Under the pieces are notes generated by a model. That model saw nothing but the letters and a program-made list of their open reading frames with translations, ran no database searches and was not told the DNA's origin. Position numbers and translations under genes: made by a program. Of a stretch of DNA of 64,000 nucleotides, positions 48,812-57,774 are shown piece by piece. The number at the start of each line of letters is the position of its first letter. Positions within the stretch are counted from its first letter, which is position 1. Origin of the DNA: Roseovarius autotrophicus (GTDB lineage: Bacteria > Pseudomonadota > Alphaproteobacteria > Rhodobacterales > Rhodobacteraceae); contig NZ_JAGQDH010000011.1 of the NCBI RefSeq assembly GCF_018069895.1, forward strand, positions 19,966 to 83,965, in the 5' to 3' direction.

Positions 48812-49470
48812 GGCACGCGCTTACCCTGCCAGTCGAAGAATTGACCGGTGTCGGCCGGTGTGAGGCCGTCGAGGACCGAAAGCAGGCGCGCCGCCGCCGC
48901 GTCTGGCGCGACGGCAGGGTGACGACCGAGGTATTTCCCGGTAAAGGGCGTGGCCACGGTGCCGGGATGCAGCGCCACGCAAATGGCTCCTTTGTGGGTG
49001 CGCGCCAGCTCGATCGCGCCGGTGTGCAGCACCTGATTGAGCGCCGCCTTCGCCGCGCGGTAGCCATACCAACCGCCAGAACGGTTGTCGCCGATAGACC
49101 CCACCCGCGCCGAAAGCGCAGCAAAGATGCAGCGGCGATCGCGCGGCAAGAGGCGCACCGCGTGTTTCAAGATCAGCGCGGGGCCAAGACAGTTGAGCGC
49201 GAATTGATCCATTATCGCCCTGGGCGTGATCTGCCGGAGCGCCTTTTCCGGCTCTGCGCCGTCGATTTCCAGCGCGCCTGTGGCCACGAGGATCAGATCG
49301 AACGGGGCTTTGAGGGCCCCGAGCGCCGCCATGACCGACGCCTCGTCGGTCAGGTCAAGCCCGTTGCCACTGCGCGACAGCCCCGTCACCGCCACGCCCC
49401 GCGCCGCAAGCGCCGTCGAAACCGCCCGCCCGATGCCACCCGATGCGCCGATGATCAATGCCTTATCCAT
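48805..49470 (-). CDS. Short-chain dehydrogenase/reductase
   Basis: This is a 221-residue SDR with the cofactor motif GASGGIG (8-14), Ser in FAALSARVGS and YGYRAAKAAL as the YxxxK site. It has the CsgA-like short form; the substrate is unknown. It is the first gene of a two-gene unit with the photolyase, which suggests a role in light or oxidative stress. Confidence 0.85.
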   Translation of the reverse strand: MDKALIIGASGGIGRAVSTALAARGVAVTGLSRSGNGLDLTDEASVMAALGALKAPFDLILVATGALEIDGAEPEKALRQITPRAIMDQFALNCLGPALILKHAVRLLPRDRRCIFAALSARVGSIGDNRSGGWYGYRAAKAALNQVLHTGAIELARTHKGAICVALHPGTVATPFTGKYLGRHPAVAPDAAAARLLSVLDGLTPADTGQFFDWQGKRVPW

Positions 49471-49521
49471 GACGCGGGAGCTAGCCGAAAGCGGCGCCGC
49501 TTCAAGCCGCCAATTTCGGGG

Positions 49522-49550
49522 TTTTCAAGCCGTGCGCCCCTGCCTATAGT
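49522..49550 (+). promoter_or_regulatory. Candidate leuA leader promoter
   Basis: TTTTCA (49522-49527) and TATAGT (49545-49550) are 17 bases apart. The start site would fall at about 49556-49558, at the ATG of the leader peptide itself, so the leader mRNA may have no 5' untranslated region. Confidence 0.5.
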
Positions 49551-49557
49551 CACGCGC

Positions 49558-49641
49558 ATGATCGCGACCGCACATACCGCCCGCCCTGCCCGCGCCACCC
49601 GCGCGGCGCGCGCGCTGTGCCTAGGCCTTAGCCGCCTCTGA
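49558..49641 (+). CDS. leuL: LeuL, leucine leader peptide of the leuA operon
   Basis: A 27-codon open frame ends LCLGLSRL: four Leu in the last eight residues, coded CTG, CTA, CTT and CTC, of which CTA and CTT are rare in this genome. The rest is Ala/Arg/Thr-rich low complexity. The TGA stop lies inside the first arm of a strong hairpin. This is the layout of ribosome-stalling attenuation: low leucyl-tRNA halts the ribosome at these codons and changes the RNA fold ahead of leuA. Confidence 0.8.
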   Translation: MIATAHTARPARATRAARALCLGLSRL

Positions 49642-49670
49642 GCGTGCCGCCCGGCGCACGCGCTCAGAGG
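49635..49670 (+). terminator. leuA attenuator hairpin
   Basis: CCTCTGAGCG (49635-49644) pairs perfectly with CGCTCAGAGG (49661-49670), and inner TGC/GCA bases extend the stem. It overlaps the leuL stop codon. The following run is only GTTT, so it may act with other folds as terminator or as pause structure. leuA starts 51 bases later. Confidence 0.7.
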
Positions 49671-49721
49671 ATGTGCCGTTTCGCGCCAAGAGGCCCAAGG
49701 ATCAACCGAAAGAGACCCGAC

Positions 49722-51287
49722 ATGACCAACCCGACCAAGGATCGCGTGGTGATTTTCGACACCACGTTGCGCGACGGCGAGCAAAGCCCCGGCGCGACCA
49801 TGACGCACGAGGAAAAGCTCGAGATCGCGCAACTTCTCGACGAGATGGGCGTCGATATCATCGAGGCGGGCTTTCCCATCGCCTCGGAAGGCGATTTCCG
49901 CGCCGTCAGCGAGATCGCAAAGAACGCGAAGGACGCAACCATCTGCGGCCTCGCGCGCGCCAATTTCAAGGATATCGACCGCTGCTGGGAGGCCGTGAAA
50001 CACGCCCGCTCGCCACGTATTCATACGTTCATCGGCACCTCACCGCTGCATCGCGCCATTCCCAATCTCGACATGGACCAGATGGCCGAACGCATCCACG
50101 AGACGGTGACGCATGCGCGCAACCTGTGCGACAACGTGCAATGGTCGCCGATGGATGCCACCCGCACCGAATGGGATTACCTGTGCCGCGTGGTGGAAAT
50201 CGCGATCCGGGCGGGGGCCACGACGATCAATATCCCCGACACCGTGGGCTATACCGCGCCCGAGGAATCCGCGAGCCTTATCCGGCGCCTGATCGAAACC
50301 GTGCCGGGGGCGGATGAGGTGGTATTCGCCACCCATTGCCACAACGATCTTGGGCTTGCCACGGCCAACGCGCTTGCCGCCGTTGCAGGCGGCGCGCGGC
50401 AGATCGAATGCACGATCAACGGGCTTGGCGAGCGCGCGGGTAACACCGCGCTGGAAGAGGTGGTGATGGCGCTCAAGGTGCGCGGCGACATCATGCCCTA
50501 TGAGACCGGCATCGACACGCGCAAGATCATGCATATCTCGCGCCGTGTTGCCGCCGTCTCGGGCTTTCCGGTGCAGTTCAACAAGGCGATCGTGGGCAAG
50601 AACGCCTTTGCGCATGAATCGGGCATCCATCAGGACGGGATGCTCAAGAACGCCGAGACATTCGAGATCATGCGCCCCGAGGATGTGGGCCTTGCCGCCA
50701 CCAGCCTTGTCATGGGCAAGCATTCAGGCCGCGCCGCGTTGCGCGCCAAGCTCAAGGATCTGGGCTATGAATTGGCCGACAACCAGCTCGGCGACGTGTT
50801 CGTGCGCTTCAAGGACCTCGCCGACCGCAAGAAGGAGGTTTACGACGACGACCTGATCGCGCTCGTCAATGCCGGGCTCGACGCCGAGAGCGACCGCTTG
50901 CAGATCAAGCATCTTCGTGTGGTCTGCGGCACCGAGGGGCCACAACAGGCGACGCTCACCATGCTGATCGACGGCGAGGAGAAATCCACCGAGGCCACGG
51001 GCGACGGGCCGGTGGACGCGACCTTCAACGCGGTCAAGGCGCTTTTCCCGCATGAGGCGCGGCTGCAACTCTATCAGGTGGCGGCCGTCACCGAGGGCAC
51101 CGACGCGCAGGCCACGGTCAGCGTGCGGATGGAAGAAGCGGGGCGCATCGTCACCGGGCAATCAGCGGATACCGATACGGTGGTGGCCAGCGCCCGCGCC
51201 TATGTCCACGCGCTCAACCGCCTTCTGGTGCGGCGCGAGAGAGCGGGCGGCGACACGCGCGAAGTGAGCTACAAGGACGTGTCCTGA
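49722..51287 (+). CDS. leuA: LeuA, 2-isopropylmalate synthase
   Basis: LeuA condenses acetyl-CoA with 2-oxoisovalerate, the first step of leucine synthesis. The 521-residue protein has TTLRDGEQSPGA (catalytic Arg and Asp), HCHNDLGLA (metal ligands), GLGERAGNTALEE, and a C-terminal LeuA allosteric domain from about residue 390 that binds leucine. It is controlled by attenuation (leuL) and probably feedback inhibition. Confidence 0.96.
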   Translation: MTNPTKDRVVIFDTTLRDGEQSPGATMTHEEKLEIAQLLDEMGVDIIEAGFPIASEGDFRAVSEIAKNAKDATICGLARANFKDIDRCWEAVKHARSPRIHTFIGTSPLHRAIPNLDMDQMAERIHETVTHARNLCDNVQWSPMDATRTEWDYLCRVVEIAIRAGATTINIPDTVGYTAPEESASLIRRLIETVPGADEVVFATHCHNDLGLATANALAAVAGGARQIECTINGLGERAGNTALEEVVMALKVRGDIMPYETGIDTRKIMHISRRVAAVSGFPVQFNKAIVGKNAFAHESGIHQDGMLKNAETFEIMRPEDVGLAATSLVMGKHSGRAALRAKLKDLGYELADNQLGDVFVRFKDLADRKKEVYDDDLIALVNAGLDAESDRLQIKHLRVVCGTEGPQQATLTMLIDGEEKSTEATGDGPVDATFNAVKALFPHEARLQLYQVAAVTEGTDAQATVSVRMEEAGRIVTGQSADTDTVVASARAYVHALNRLLVRRERAGGDTREVSYKDVS

Positions 51288-51370
51288 CGTATGACGCGCG
51301 CGCGCTCCGGGTCACCTCCGGGGCGCGCATCATCGCTTGAAGACAGGCCGCTGCGCGGGGGCTGCGCCCG

Positions 51371-53254
51371 CTATTCCGCCCACTCCCAGGGCCGCACAAA
51401 CGCCCCGAGCACATGGCCCAGGCCATCTTCGTCCACCTCGCCCTCGCGCGAGACCTTGGCCACAAGCCCGCGCTTCTTGTCATCGACGACCAAGGTCACA
51501 CGCGCAGCGATCCCCGCCTCCTCCAGCGCAGCGTTATAGACCCGCGTGATCGCGCGCTTGCGCAGATCTGGCTTGAACACCTTGCCGACGGCGGTCTTGG
51601 GCAACTCGTCCAGAACCTCGACATATTTCGGCTGTGCCGCGCGTTCGTGGACATGAACCTTGCAATGTTCGAGCAGTTCCGCCCCCGTCGCCGTGCCGCC
51701 CGCCACCAGTTCCACATAGGCGCAGGGCATTTCGCCGGCATGGGCGTCAGGCTGGCCTATAGCGCCTGCCATGGCCACATCAGGGTGGGCCATCAGCGCC
51801 TCCTCGATCTCGGCGGGATCGATATTGTGGCCCCCGCGAATGATCAGGTCCTTGGCCCGCCCGGTGATCCAGAGATAGCCGTCGGCATCGACCCGCCCCA
51901 GATCGCCGGTGCGCAGATACTTGTCGTAATGGTAGAGTTTCTTGTTCTTTTCCGTCTCGGTATAGGTATTGCCCGCATAGACGCCGGGGTTGGAGACGCA
52001 GATCTCGCCCAACTCGTCCACCTCGCAATCGACCGGGCCATGGGGCGTTTCCTTGATGATGCGCACATCCGTATAGGGAAAGGGCACACCGACCGAGCCG
52101 ACCTTCTTCTCACCCTCAGGCGGGTTGCACGACACCAGACAGGTGGCCTCGGTCAGGCCGTAGCCCTCGATCACCTTTATGCCGGTGGCCGATTCAAAGC
52201 GGTTGAACAGCTCCAGCGGCATCGGCGCAGAGCCGGAAAAGGCGTTCTTGACGGTGGACAGGTCGGCATCCACCTTGCGCTGCATCAAGGCCGAGACGGC
52301 GGTAGGCACGGTGATGATGAAGGTGATCTCCCACCGCGCGCAGAGCTTCCAGAAGTTGTCGAACACCCCCTCGCCGCGATAGCCTGCGGGCGTGGGAAAG
52401 ACCACATGCGCGCCCGACTTGATGCAGGCCATCAGAATCACATGGCAGGCAAAGACGTGGAAGAGCGGCAGCGGGCACATCACATTGTCCTGCTCGGTAA
52501 AGAGCAGCGTATGACCAAGCCAGCCGTTATAAACGATCCCAGAATAGCGGTGCTGCGCAACCTTGGGCATCCCCGTGGTGCCGCCGGTGTGGAAATAGGC
52601 CGCGATCCGGTCGCCCGTGCTGTCAGGGAAGGTCAGAGCCTTCGGTTGCGCCGCCAGCGCCTTGTTGAAATCCATCAACGTGGCGTGATGGCCGGTCGGA
52701 TTTTTCGGGCGCACCAGCGGCACGATCCAGCTTTTCGGCGGGGTGAGGTAACGGTTGAGGTCGATCTCCAGCACCGTATGCACCTTGGGCGCATGGCGCA
52801 CCGCCTCGGCGGTCTTTTGCGCGATATCCGTCTTGGGAAAGGCCTTGAGCGTCACCACCACCTTTGCCCCGGTCTCGCGCAGGATGGCCGCGATCTGCTC
52901 GGGTTCCAGCAGCGGGTTGATCGGGTTAACGATCCCGGCGATCGCGCCGCCGATGATGGCGACGGCGGTCTCGATCGTGTTGGGCAGGACGAGAGCGACC
53001 ACATCCCCCTCGCCGATCTTGAGGCTGCGAAACAGGTTGGCCGCCTGACAGCACTGGTCGTTGAACTGCTGCCAGGTGAGGGTCACAGCCTTGTCGGTCG
53101 TGCCGGAGAGAAGCTGATAGCTGAGCGCCGGACGGTCGGGAAAGGCGCGCGCGGTCTGGCTCAGCATCTGGTAGAGCGTCGCTGGTGTCTCGCGCGTCTC
53201 CCAGGGCATCTCATCCTGAATCGCGAGCGCGTCCTGCCGCGAGGTGAACGTCAT
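51371..53254 (-). CDS. Acyl-CoA synthetase (AMP-forming), long/medium-chain type
   Basis: This 627-residue ANL-superfamily ligase has the AMP motif HTGGTTGMPK, EGYGLTEATC, RTGDLG and the hinge GRAKDLIIRGG with the late PKTAVGK lysine. All are intact, so it should adenylate a carboxylic acid and transfer it to CoA. The chain length is unknown. It resembles the 620-630-residue roseobacter acyl-CoA synthetases rather than DmdB, which is about 540 residues. GAGGGAGGAAAG before ATG 53254 supports the start. Confidence 0.85.
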   Translation of the reverse strand: MTFTSRQDALAIQDEMPWETRETPATLYQMLSQTARAFPDRPALSYQLLSGTTDKAVTLTWQQFNDQCCQAANLFRSLKIGEGDVVALVLPNTIETAVAIIGGAIAGIVNPINPLLEPEQIAAILRETGAKVVVTLKAFPKTDIAQKTAEAVRHAPKVHTVLEIDLNRYLTPPKSWIVPLVRPKNPTGHHATLMDFNKALAAQPKALTFPDSTGDRIAAYFHTGGTTGMPKVAQHRYSGIVYNGWLGHTLLFTEQDNVMCPLPLFHVFACHVILMACIKSGAHVVFPTPAGYRGEGVFDNFWKLCARWEITFIITVPTAVSALMQRKVDADLSTVKNAFSGSAPMPLELFNRFESATGIKVIEGYGLTEATCLVSCNPPEGEKKVGSVGVPFPYTDVRIIKETPHGPVDCEVDELGEICVSNPGVYAGNTYTETEKNKKLYHYDKYLRTGDLGRVDADGYLWITGRAKDLIIRGGHNIDPAEIEEALMAHPDVAMAGAIGQPDAHAGEMPCAYVELVAGGTATGAELLEHCKVHVHERAAQPKYVEVLDELPKTAVGKVFKPDLRKRAITRVYNAALEEAGIAARVTLVVDDKKRGLVAKVSREGEVDEDGLGHVLGAFVRPWEWAE

Positions 53255-53390
53255 GGTCTTTCCTCCCTCTATCCCGCGCCTTTTTCCCGGCACGGTTGTC
53301 CTCTCCATGGGCACCAGCATGTGCGCGAATTGGCCAAGGCGCAAGTTTTACGCTGCGTTGTGGGGGACCGAAGACGACCCTTTCGCGCGC

Positions 53391-53461
53391 GTCCCCCTCG
53401 GGCCTGTCCCGAGGATCTCGGGCGACAGGACGTGCTGCGGTCAGGCCGGAAGAGGAGGATA
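53391..53461. repeat. Dispersed double-hairpin repeat, copy 2 (degraded)
   Basis: CCCTCGGG-CCTGT-CCCGAGGATCTC matches the first half of the copy at 17224-17290, and GGTCAGGCCGGA the second. The middle is longer and the second arm has insertions, so this copy is decaying. It lies between the acyl-CoA ligase and znuA. Confidence 0.65.
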
Positions 53462-53472
53462 GGGCGTGCGCC

Positions 53473-54438
53473 TCACGACCCGCCGAGGCAATCGACAAGC
53501 GCCGCCGCCATATCCTCTAGCAGCGCAGGATAAAGACCCGCCCCTGGCGTATATGCGCTGCCCAGAGGGTCGAGAACCCCATGACGCACCGTATCACCAA
53601 ACACCGCCCGCACCCGCGCGCCGGCGAATTGCGGCTCCGTGAAGACGCAGGCAACGCCCCTGTCGCGCGCCAGATCGCGCAGAGCGGCAATACGCGCGGG
53701 GCCGGGATCGGCGGCGTCGCTCAACGCCAGCGCCCCGGCAGGCGCGACGCCGAACCGCGATTCGAAATACTGGTAGGCGTCATGAAACACGAGGTAGGGC
53801 ACATCGCGCACCGCGTCGAGACGGGCCGAAATCCCGGCCTCGAGCGCCGAAAGCTCGGCCACCGCCTCTGCCGCGTTGGCGGCGTAGAGGGCTGCGTTGT
53901 CGGGATCGTGCCTGGCCAGTTCCCCCGCGATCAGGGCAAGCCAGGCGCGGGCATTGGCCGGGTCGAGCCAGGCATGAGGGTCTGCACCCTCGTGATCATG
54001 CGCTTCATGCCCGTCCTCATCCTTCGCAGTGTGCGCCGCATGTCCGGGCATGTCATGGCCATGCCCCGCCTCGGATGGCGTGAATTCCAGCCCCTCGCGA
54101 AAGGCCAGCACCGTCGATCCGTCCGCGCCCAGGAGTTCGATCACATGCGCATCACCCGCCAGCGTCCCGATCGCATCCTCAAGCCAGGGCGTCAGCCCTT
54201 CGCCCATCCAGAACACAATCTCCGCCCGGTCAAGCGCCGCCGCCTCGGAAGGACGCAGCGCATGGCCATGCGGCGACGCCCCCGGCGGCACGATCAGCGC
54301 GGGCTCACCTGCCCCCGCCATCACCCGCGCCACCAGCGAATGCAGCGGCGCGATGTCGGTGGCCACTTGCGGGCCCGCCATCGCCGGTGCGGCCAGTGCC
54401 CCAAGAACCCCGACCGGGGCAAGAAAACGGCTCGGCAT
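53473..54438 (-). CDS. znuA: ZnuA, periplasmic zinc-binding protein
   Basis: ZnuA captures Zn2+ in the periplasm for ZnuBC. The 321-residue protein has a signal peptide (about 1-22), zinc-ligand His in GASPHGHAL, a His/Asp-rich loop (126-155) that is the hallmark of ZnuA, and the VFHDAYQYFE region. ATG 54438 opens the signal peptide; further upstream codons overlap the Zur boxes. It is divergent from zur-znuC-znuB. Confidence 0.95.
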   Translation of the reverse strand: MPSRFLAPVGVLGALAAPAMAGPQVATDIAPLHSLVARVMAGAGEPALIVPPGASPHGHALRPSEAAALDRAEIVFWMGEGLTPWLEDAIGTLAGDAHVIELLGADGSTVLAFREGLEFTPSEAGHGHDMPGHAAHTAKDEDGHEAHDHEGADPHAWLDPANARAWLALIAGELARHDPDNAALYAANAAEAVAELSALEAGISARLDAVRDVPYLVFHDAYQYFESRFGVAPAGALALSDAADPGPARIAALRDLARDRGVACVFTEPQFAGARVRAVFGDTVRHGVLDPLGSAYTPGAGLYPALLEDMAAALVDCLGGS

Positions 54439-54452
54439 GATTCGACTCCATA

Positions 54453-54467
54453 TGTTATGGTATAACA
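54453..54467. promoter_or_regulatory. Zur box 1 (znuA side)
   Basis: TGTTAT-GGT-ATAACA is a perfect palindrome of the alphaproteobacterial Zur type, 15 bases upstream of the znuA start. It should shut znuA when zinc is plentiful. Confidence 0.85.
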
Positions 54468-54486
54468 ACAGTTGTCGCTTGATAAT

Positions 54487-54501
54487 CGTTACCATATAAC
54501 A
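54487..54501. promoter_or_regulatory. Zur box 2 (zur-znuCB side)
   Basis: CGTTAC-CAT-ATAACA matches box 1 with two substitutions in the left arm, 34 bases centre-to-centre from it, and 33 bases before the zur start. The pair would let Zur control both divergent units. Confidence 0.8.
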
Positions 54502-54533
54502 TATCAAGCCCCAATCCATCGCAGGAGAGCCCC

Positions 54534-55025
54534 ATGGACCCGCTCGGATTTGAGCACCACGACCACCGCCATTGTGTGCATGCGGCGCTGGCCGCCGCCG
54601 AGGCGCATTGCGCGCGCCACCGGCTCAACCTCACGCCGGTGCGCCGACGGGTGCTGGAACTGCTGCTGGAGGGCCATCGCGCCATGGGGGCCTATGACAT
54701 TCTCGACCATCTGCGCGCCGAAGGGCTTGGCGCGCAACCGCCCGTGGCCTATCGCGCGCTCGATTTCCTGGTGAGCCATGGCTTTGCCCACAAGATCGAA
54801 CGGCTCAACGCCTTCATCGCCTGCACCCATCCCGAGACCGACCACACCCCTGCCTTTCTGATCTGCCGGGGCTGCAACGCCGTGGCAGAGGCCCATGCCG
54901 AGCCGACGCGCGGGATGCTCGGGCGCGCCGCGGCCGAGGCCGGGTTCGAGATCGAGCAGGCGGTGGTCGAGGCGCTTGGCCGCTGCCCCAACTGCCGCAA
55001 GGCCGAGGAGGCCCCATGCGCCTGA
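54534..55025 (+). CDS. zur: Zur, zinc uptake regulator (Fur family)
   Basis: This 163-residue Fur-family repressor has a winged helix (LTPVRRRVLELLL onward, with PPVAYRALDFL as recognition helix) and the dimer domain. It has CRGC and CPNC pairs that form the structural zinc site. Its place with znu genes and Zur boxes sets it apart from Fur and PerR. The stop overlaps znuC by ten bases. Confidence 0.93.
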   Translation: MDPLGFEHHDHRHCVHAALAAAEAHCARHRLNLTPVRRRVLELLLEGHRAMGAYDILDHLRAEGLGAQPPVAYRALDFLVSHGFAHKIERLNAFIACTHPETDHTPAFLICRGCNAVAEAHAEPTRGMLGRAAAEAGFEIEQAVVEALGRCPNCRKAEEAPCA

Positions 55026-55765
55026 TATCCGCCGAGGGGCTGGCCGTGCGACTGGGCGGCAACGAGGTGCTGCACGATGTGAACCTCTCCCTCGACCGGG
55101 GCGAGATCGTCACCATCGTCGGCCCCAACGGCTCGGGCAAATCGACGCTGTTGCGCGTGCTCATCGGCGCGCAGCGGCCCTCGCGCGGGCGCATCACCCG
55201 CGCGTCAGGGCTGCGCATCGGATATGTGCCGCAAAAACTGCATATCGACCCGACCCTGCCGATGAGTGTGGCGCGGTTTCTCAACCTGCCGCGCCGCCGC
55301 CCGGCGGCGGCCTTGCGCATGGCACTGGAGAGCGCAGGCCTGCCCGATCTGGGGCCACGACAGATGGCGGACCTCTCGGGTGGGCAGTTTCAGCGGGTGC
55401 TGCTGGCGCGCGCGCTGCTGGAGCGGCCCGACCTGCTCATTCTCGACGAGGCAACACAGGGCCTCGATCAACCCGGCTCGGCGGCGTTTTACCGCCGCAT
55501 CGCGGAGGTGCGGCAGGAGATGGGATGCGCCGTGCTGATGGTCAGCCACGAATTGCATGTGGTGATGAGCGCGTCCGACCGGGTGATCTGTCTCAACGGC
55601 CATATCTGCTGCGAGGGACGGCCCGAGATCGTAGCGCAGGCCGAGGCATATCGCGCGCTGTTCGGTACCGGCACCGAGGGGGCACTGGCGCTTTACCGGC
55701 ACGAACACGGCCATTCGCACGATCACGATCACGACCACCCCCATTCCCACGAGGCCGCCGAATGA
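55016..55765 (+). CDS. znuC: ZnuC, zinc ABC transporter ATPase
   Basis: This 249-residue ABC ATPase has Walker A GPNGSGKST (36-44), the signature LSGGQFQRV, Walker B LLILDEAT and a switch His. The C-terminal tail from about 226 is His/Asp-rich (HEHGHSHDHDHDHPHSHE) and may sense or hand over zinc. It overlaps zur and znuB. Confidence 0.95.
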   Translation: MRLISAEGLAVRLGGNEVLHDVNLSLDRGEIVTIVGPNGSGKSTLLRVLIGAQRPSRGRITRASGLRIGYVPQKLHIDPTLPMSVARFLNLPRRRPAAALRMALESAGLPDLGPRQMADLSGGQFQRVLLARALLERPDLLILDEATQGLDQPGSAAFYRRIAEVRQEMGCAVLMVSHELHVVMSASDRVICLNGHICCEGRPEIVAQAEAYRALFGTGTEGALALYRHEHGHSHDHDHDHPHSHEAAE

Positions 55766-56571
55766 TGCTCGACGATTTCCTGATCCGCGCGGCGCTTGCG
55801 GGGCTGGGCGTGGCGCTGGCCGCAGCCCCGCTTGGCAGCTTTGTCGTCTGGCGGCGCATGGCCTATTTCGGCGATGCCACGGCACATGCCGCGATTCTCG
55901 GGGTGGCGCTGGCACTGGGGTTCTCGGTCTCGGTCTTCGCGGGCGCGCTGGTCATGTCGCTGGTGATGGCCACCGCCGTATCGACGCTGTCAGGGCGCGG
56001 CTTTGCCATGGACACGATGCTGGGGGTGATGGCCCATTCGGCACTGGCCTTCGGCCTTGTCGGCGTGTCGTTCCTCTCGGGCGTGCGGATTGACCTCATG
56101 GCCTATCTCTTTGGCGATATCCTTGCGGTGAGCCGAGGCGATCTGGCGGTGATCTGGGGGGGCGCGGGCCTTGTTCTGGCGCTGCTGGCGTGGCGCTGGC
56201 AGGCGCTTCTGACGGCGACGCTCAGCCCCGATCTGGCCTATGCGAGCGGCATCGACCCGCGCCGCGAACAGCTTGTGCTGACGCTGGCGCTGGCGGTGGT
56301 GGTGGCGGTGGCGATCAAGGTGGTGGGTGTGCTGCTGATCGCCGCGATGCTTATCGTGCCCGCCGCCGCCGCGCGCCCCCTATCGGCCACGCCCGAGCGC
56401 ATGGCGGTGCTGGCCGCGATCATCGCCGCGACGGCGGCGCTTGGCGGGCTGGCCGCGTCCTTCCGGCTCGACACTCCGACGGGGCCGACGATCGTCTGCG
56501 TGGCGGCGCTGATCTTTGCCGTGGTGATGGTGGGCAGTCACCTGACCAGAGCACTCGGAAACACCAGTTGA
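55762..56571 (+). CDS. znuB: ZnuB, zinc ABC transporter permease
   Basis: This is a 269-residue ABC-3 family permease with about eight helices; family marks are RRMAYFGDATAHAAILG near the start and a late VGVLLIAAMLIVPAAAAR. It overlaps znuC by four bases. Its stop codon lies inside the iron-type box of the next gene. Confidence 0.95.
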   Translation: MMLDDFLIRAALAGLGVALAAAPLGSFVVWRRMAYFGDATAHAAILGVALALGFSVSVFAGALVMSLVMATAVSTLSGRGFAMDTMLGVMAHSALAFGLVGVSFLSGVRIDLMAYLFGDILAVSRGDLAVIWGGAGLVLALLAWRWQALLTATLSPDLAYASGIDPRREQLVLTLALAVVVAVAIKVVGVLLIAAMLIVPAAAARPLSATPERMAVLAAIIAATAALGGLAASFRLDTPTGPTIVCVAALIFAVVMVGSHLTRALGNTS

Positions 56572-56586
56572 CTCTTTTTGTCGGAA
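56568..56586 (+). promoter_or_regulatory. Iron-Rhodo-box-like site before the ferric-iron binding protein
   Basis: TTGAC-N7-GTCGGAA resembles the Iron-Rhodo-box that I recall from predicted iron regulons of Rhodobacterales (IscR-linked). It starts at the znuB stop and ends 47 bases before the start codon. The TTGACT can also be a -35 element. The consensus is from memory. Confidence 0.45.
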
Positions 56587-56633
56587 TTGCGAGACAAGCC
56601 CCGAGCAATAAACCCGGACCAAGGGAGTTTTCC

Positions 56634-57650
56634 ATGACCCCGCTCAAGACCCTTCTCGGCGCGACCGCCCTCGTGGCCCTCGCCGCCCCCTCCCTCGCGC
56701 AGGAGGTCAACCTCTATTCCAGTCGCCACTATGACAGCGACGACGCGCTCTACGCCGCCTTCACCAAGGCGACCGGCATCAAGGTCAACCGCATCGAGGC
56801 CGATGCCAACGAGCTTGTCCAGCGCATGAAGGCCGAGGGCGCCAACAGCCCGGCGGATGTGTTCATGACCGTGGATGTGGGCAATATCGCCCGCGCCGAG
56901 GCGGAAGGGCTGCTCCAGCCCTTCGCATCCGAAGTGATCGTGGCCAACGTGCCCGCCCATCTGCGCCATCCCGACAATCTCTGGACCGGGCTGTCGCAGC
57001 GCGCGCGAATCATCTTCTACGCCAGGGACCGGGTGGAAAACCCGCCCCGGACCTACGAGGCGCTGGCCGATCCGACCTACAAGGGCCAGGTCTGCATCCG
57101 CTCGTCGTCGAACGTCTATAATCAGTCACTGATGGCCGCGATGATCGAGGTCGATGGCTTTGACGCGGCCGGGGTCTGGGCCGAAGGCATCGTCGCCAAC
57201 ATGGCGCGCCCACCCCAGGGCGGAGATACCGACCAGTTGCGCGGGCTGGTCTCGGGCGAGTGCGACATCGCCGTGGCCAACACCTATTATTTCGCGCGCG
57301 CACTCGCGGGCGGCGTCTCGGGGCTGAGCGCCGGCGTGGACGGCATCGGCTGGGTTTGGCCCAATCAGGACGGGCGCGGTGCGCATGTAAACCTTGTCGC
57401 CGCAGGCATCGCGGCCAACGCGCCCAACAAGGCCGAGGCGTCAGCACTTCTGGAATTCCTCGTCAGCGAGGCGGCGCAGGAGCAATTCGCCAAGACCAAC
57501 AACGAATACCCGGTTCTGTCGGGCGTGGCCATCGACAGCCAGGTGGCGGCCATGGGCGATTTCAAACCCGATACCGTGACGCCCACCTCCACTTTCGCTA
57601 CCCACGCCGCCTTGGCGCAGACGATCTTCAACGCTGTTGGCTGGAACTGA
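56634..57650 (+). CDS. Ferric-iron ABC transporter substrate-binding protein (FutA/FbpA type)
   Basis: This is a 338-residue periplasmic binding protein with a signal peptide (about 1-22) and the FutA/FbpA features VNLYSSRHYDSD, NRIEADANELVQRMKAEG, CIRSSSNVYNQS and ANTYYFARALAGG with the Tyr pair that binds Fe3+. AAGGGAG lies before the ATG. No permease or ATPase follows, so it must work with a transporter encoded elsewhere. Confidence 0.9.
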   Translation: MTPLKTLLGATALVALAAPSLAQEVNLYSSRHYDSDDALYAAFTKATGIKVNRIEADANELVQRMKAEGANSPADVFMTVDVGNIARAEAEGLLQPFASEVIVANVPAHLRHPDNLWTGLSQRARIIFYARDRVENPPRTYEALADPTYKGQVCIRSSSNVYNQSLMAAMIEVDGFDAAGVWAEGIVANMARPPQGGDTDQLRGLVSGECDIAVANTYYFARALAGGVSGLSAGVDGIGWVWPNQDGRGAHVNLVAAGIAANAPNKAEASALLEFLVSEAAQEQFAKTNNEYPVLSGVAIDSQVAAMGDFKPDTVTPTSTFATHAALAQTIFNAVGWN

Positions 57651-57690
57651 TACGCGAATTGCGCGCTGCGCATCACTGGCCTGAGTTGTC

Positions 57691-57737
57691 GCAATCTCGA
57701 TCCGAAAAAGTCTACCACCTTTTCCCGAGATTGCTTT
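57691..57737 (+). terminator. Hairpin after the ferric-iron binding protein gene
   Basis: GCAATCTCG (57691-57699) pairs with CGAGATTGC (57726-57734), followed by TTTAGG. The 26-base loop has internal pairing (GAAAAAG with CTTTTC). It probably ends transcription before the kinase gene. Confidence 0.55.
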
Positions 57738-57774
57738 AGGGTCGGGTTCCGCAACTGGATCCCGGCCCTTTCAC

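Noticed and set aside
51371..53254. Naming the acyl-CoA ligase DmdB (MMPA-CoA ligase)
   Set aside because: It is about 90 residues longer than DmdB and lies far from dmdA without dmdC or dmdD; a general acyl-CoA synthetase fits better.
51413..53533. 706-residue open frame antisense to the acyl-CoA ligase
   Set aside because: Shadow frame; the ligase has all motifs and a good ribosome binding site.
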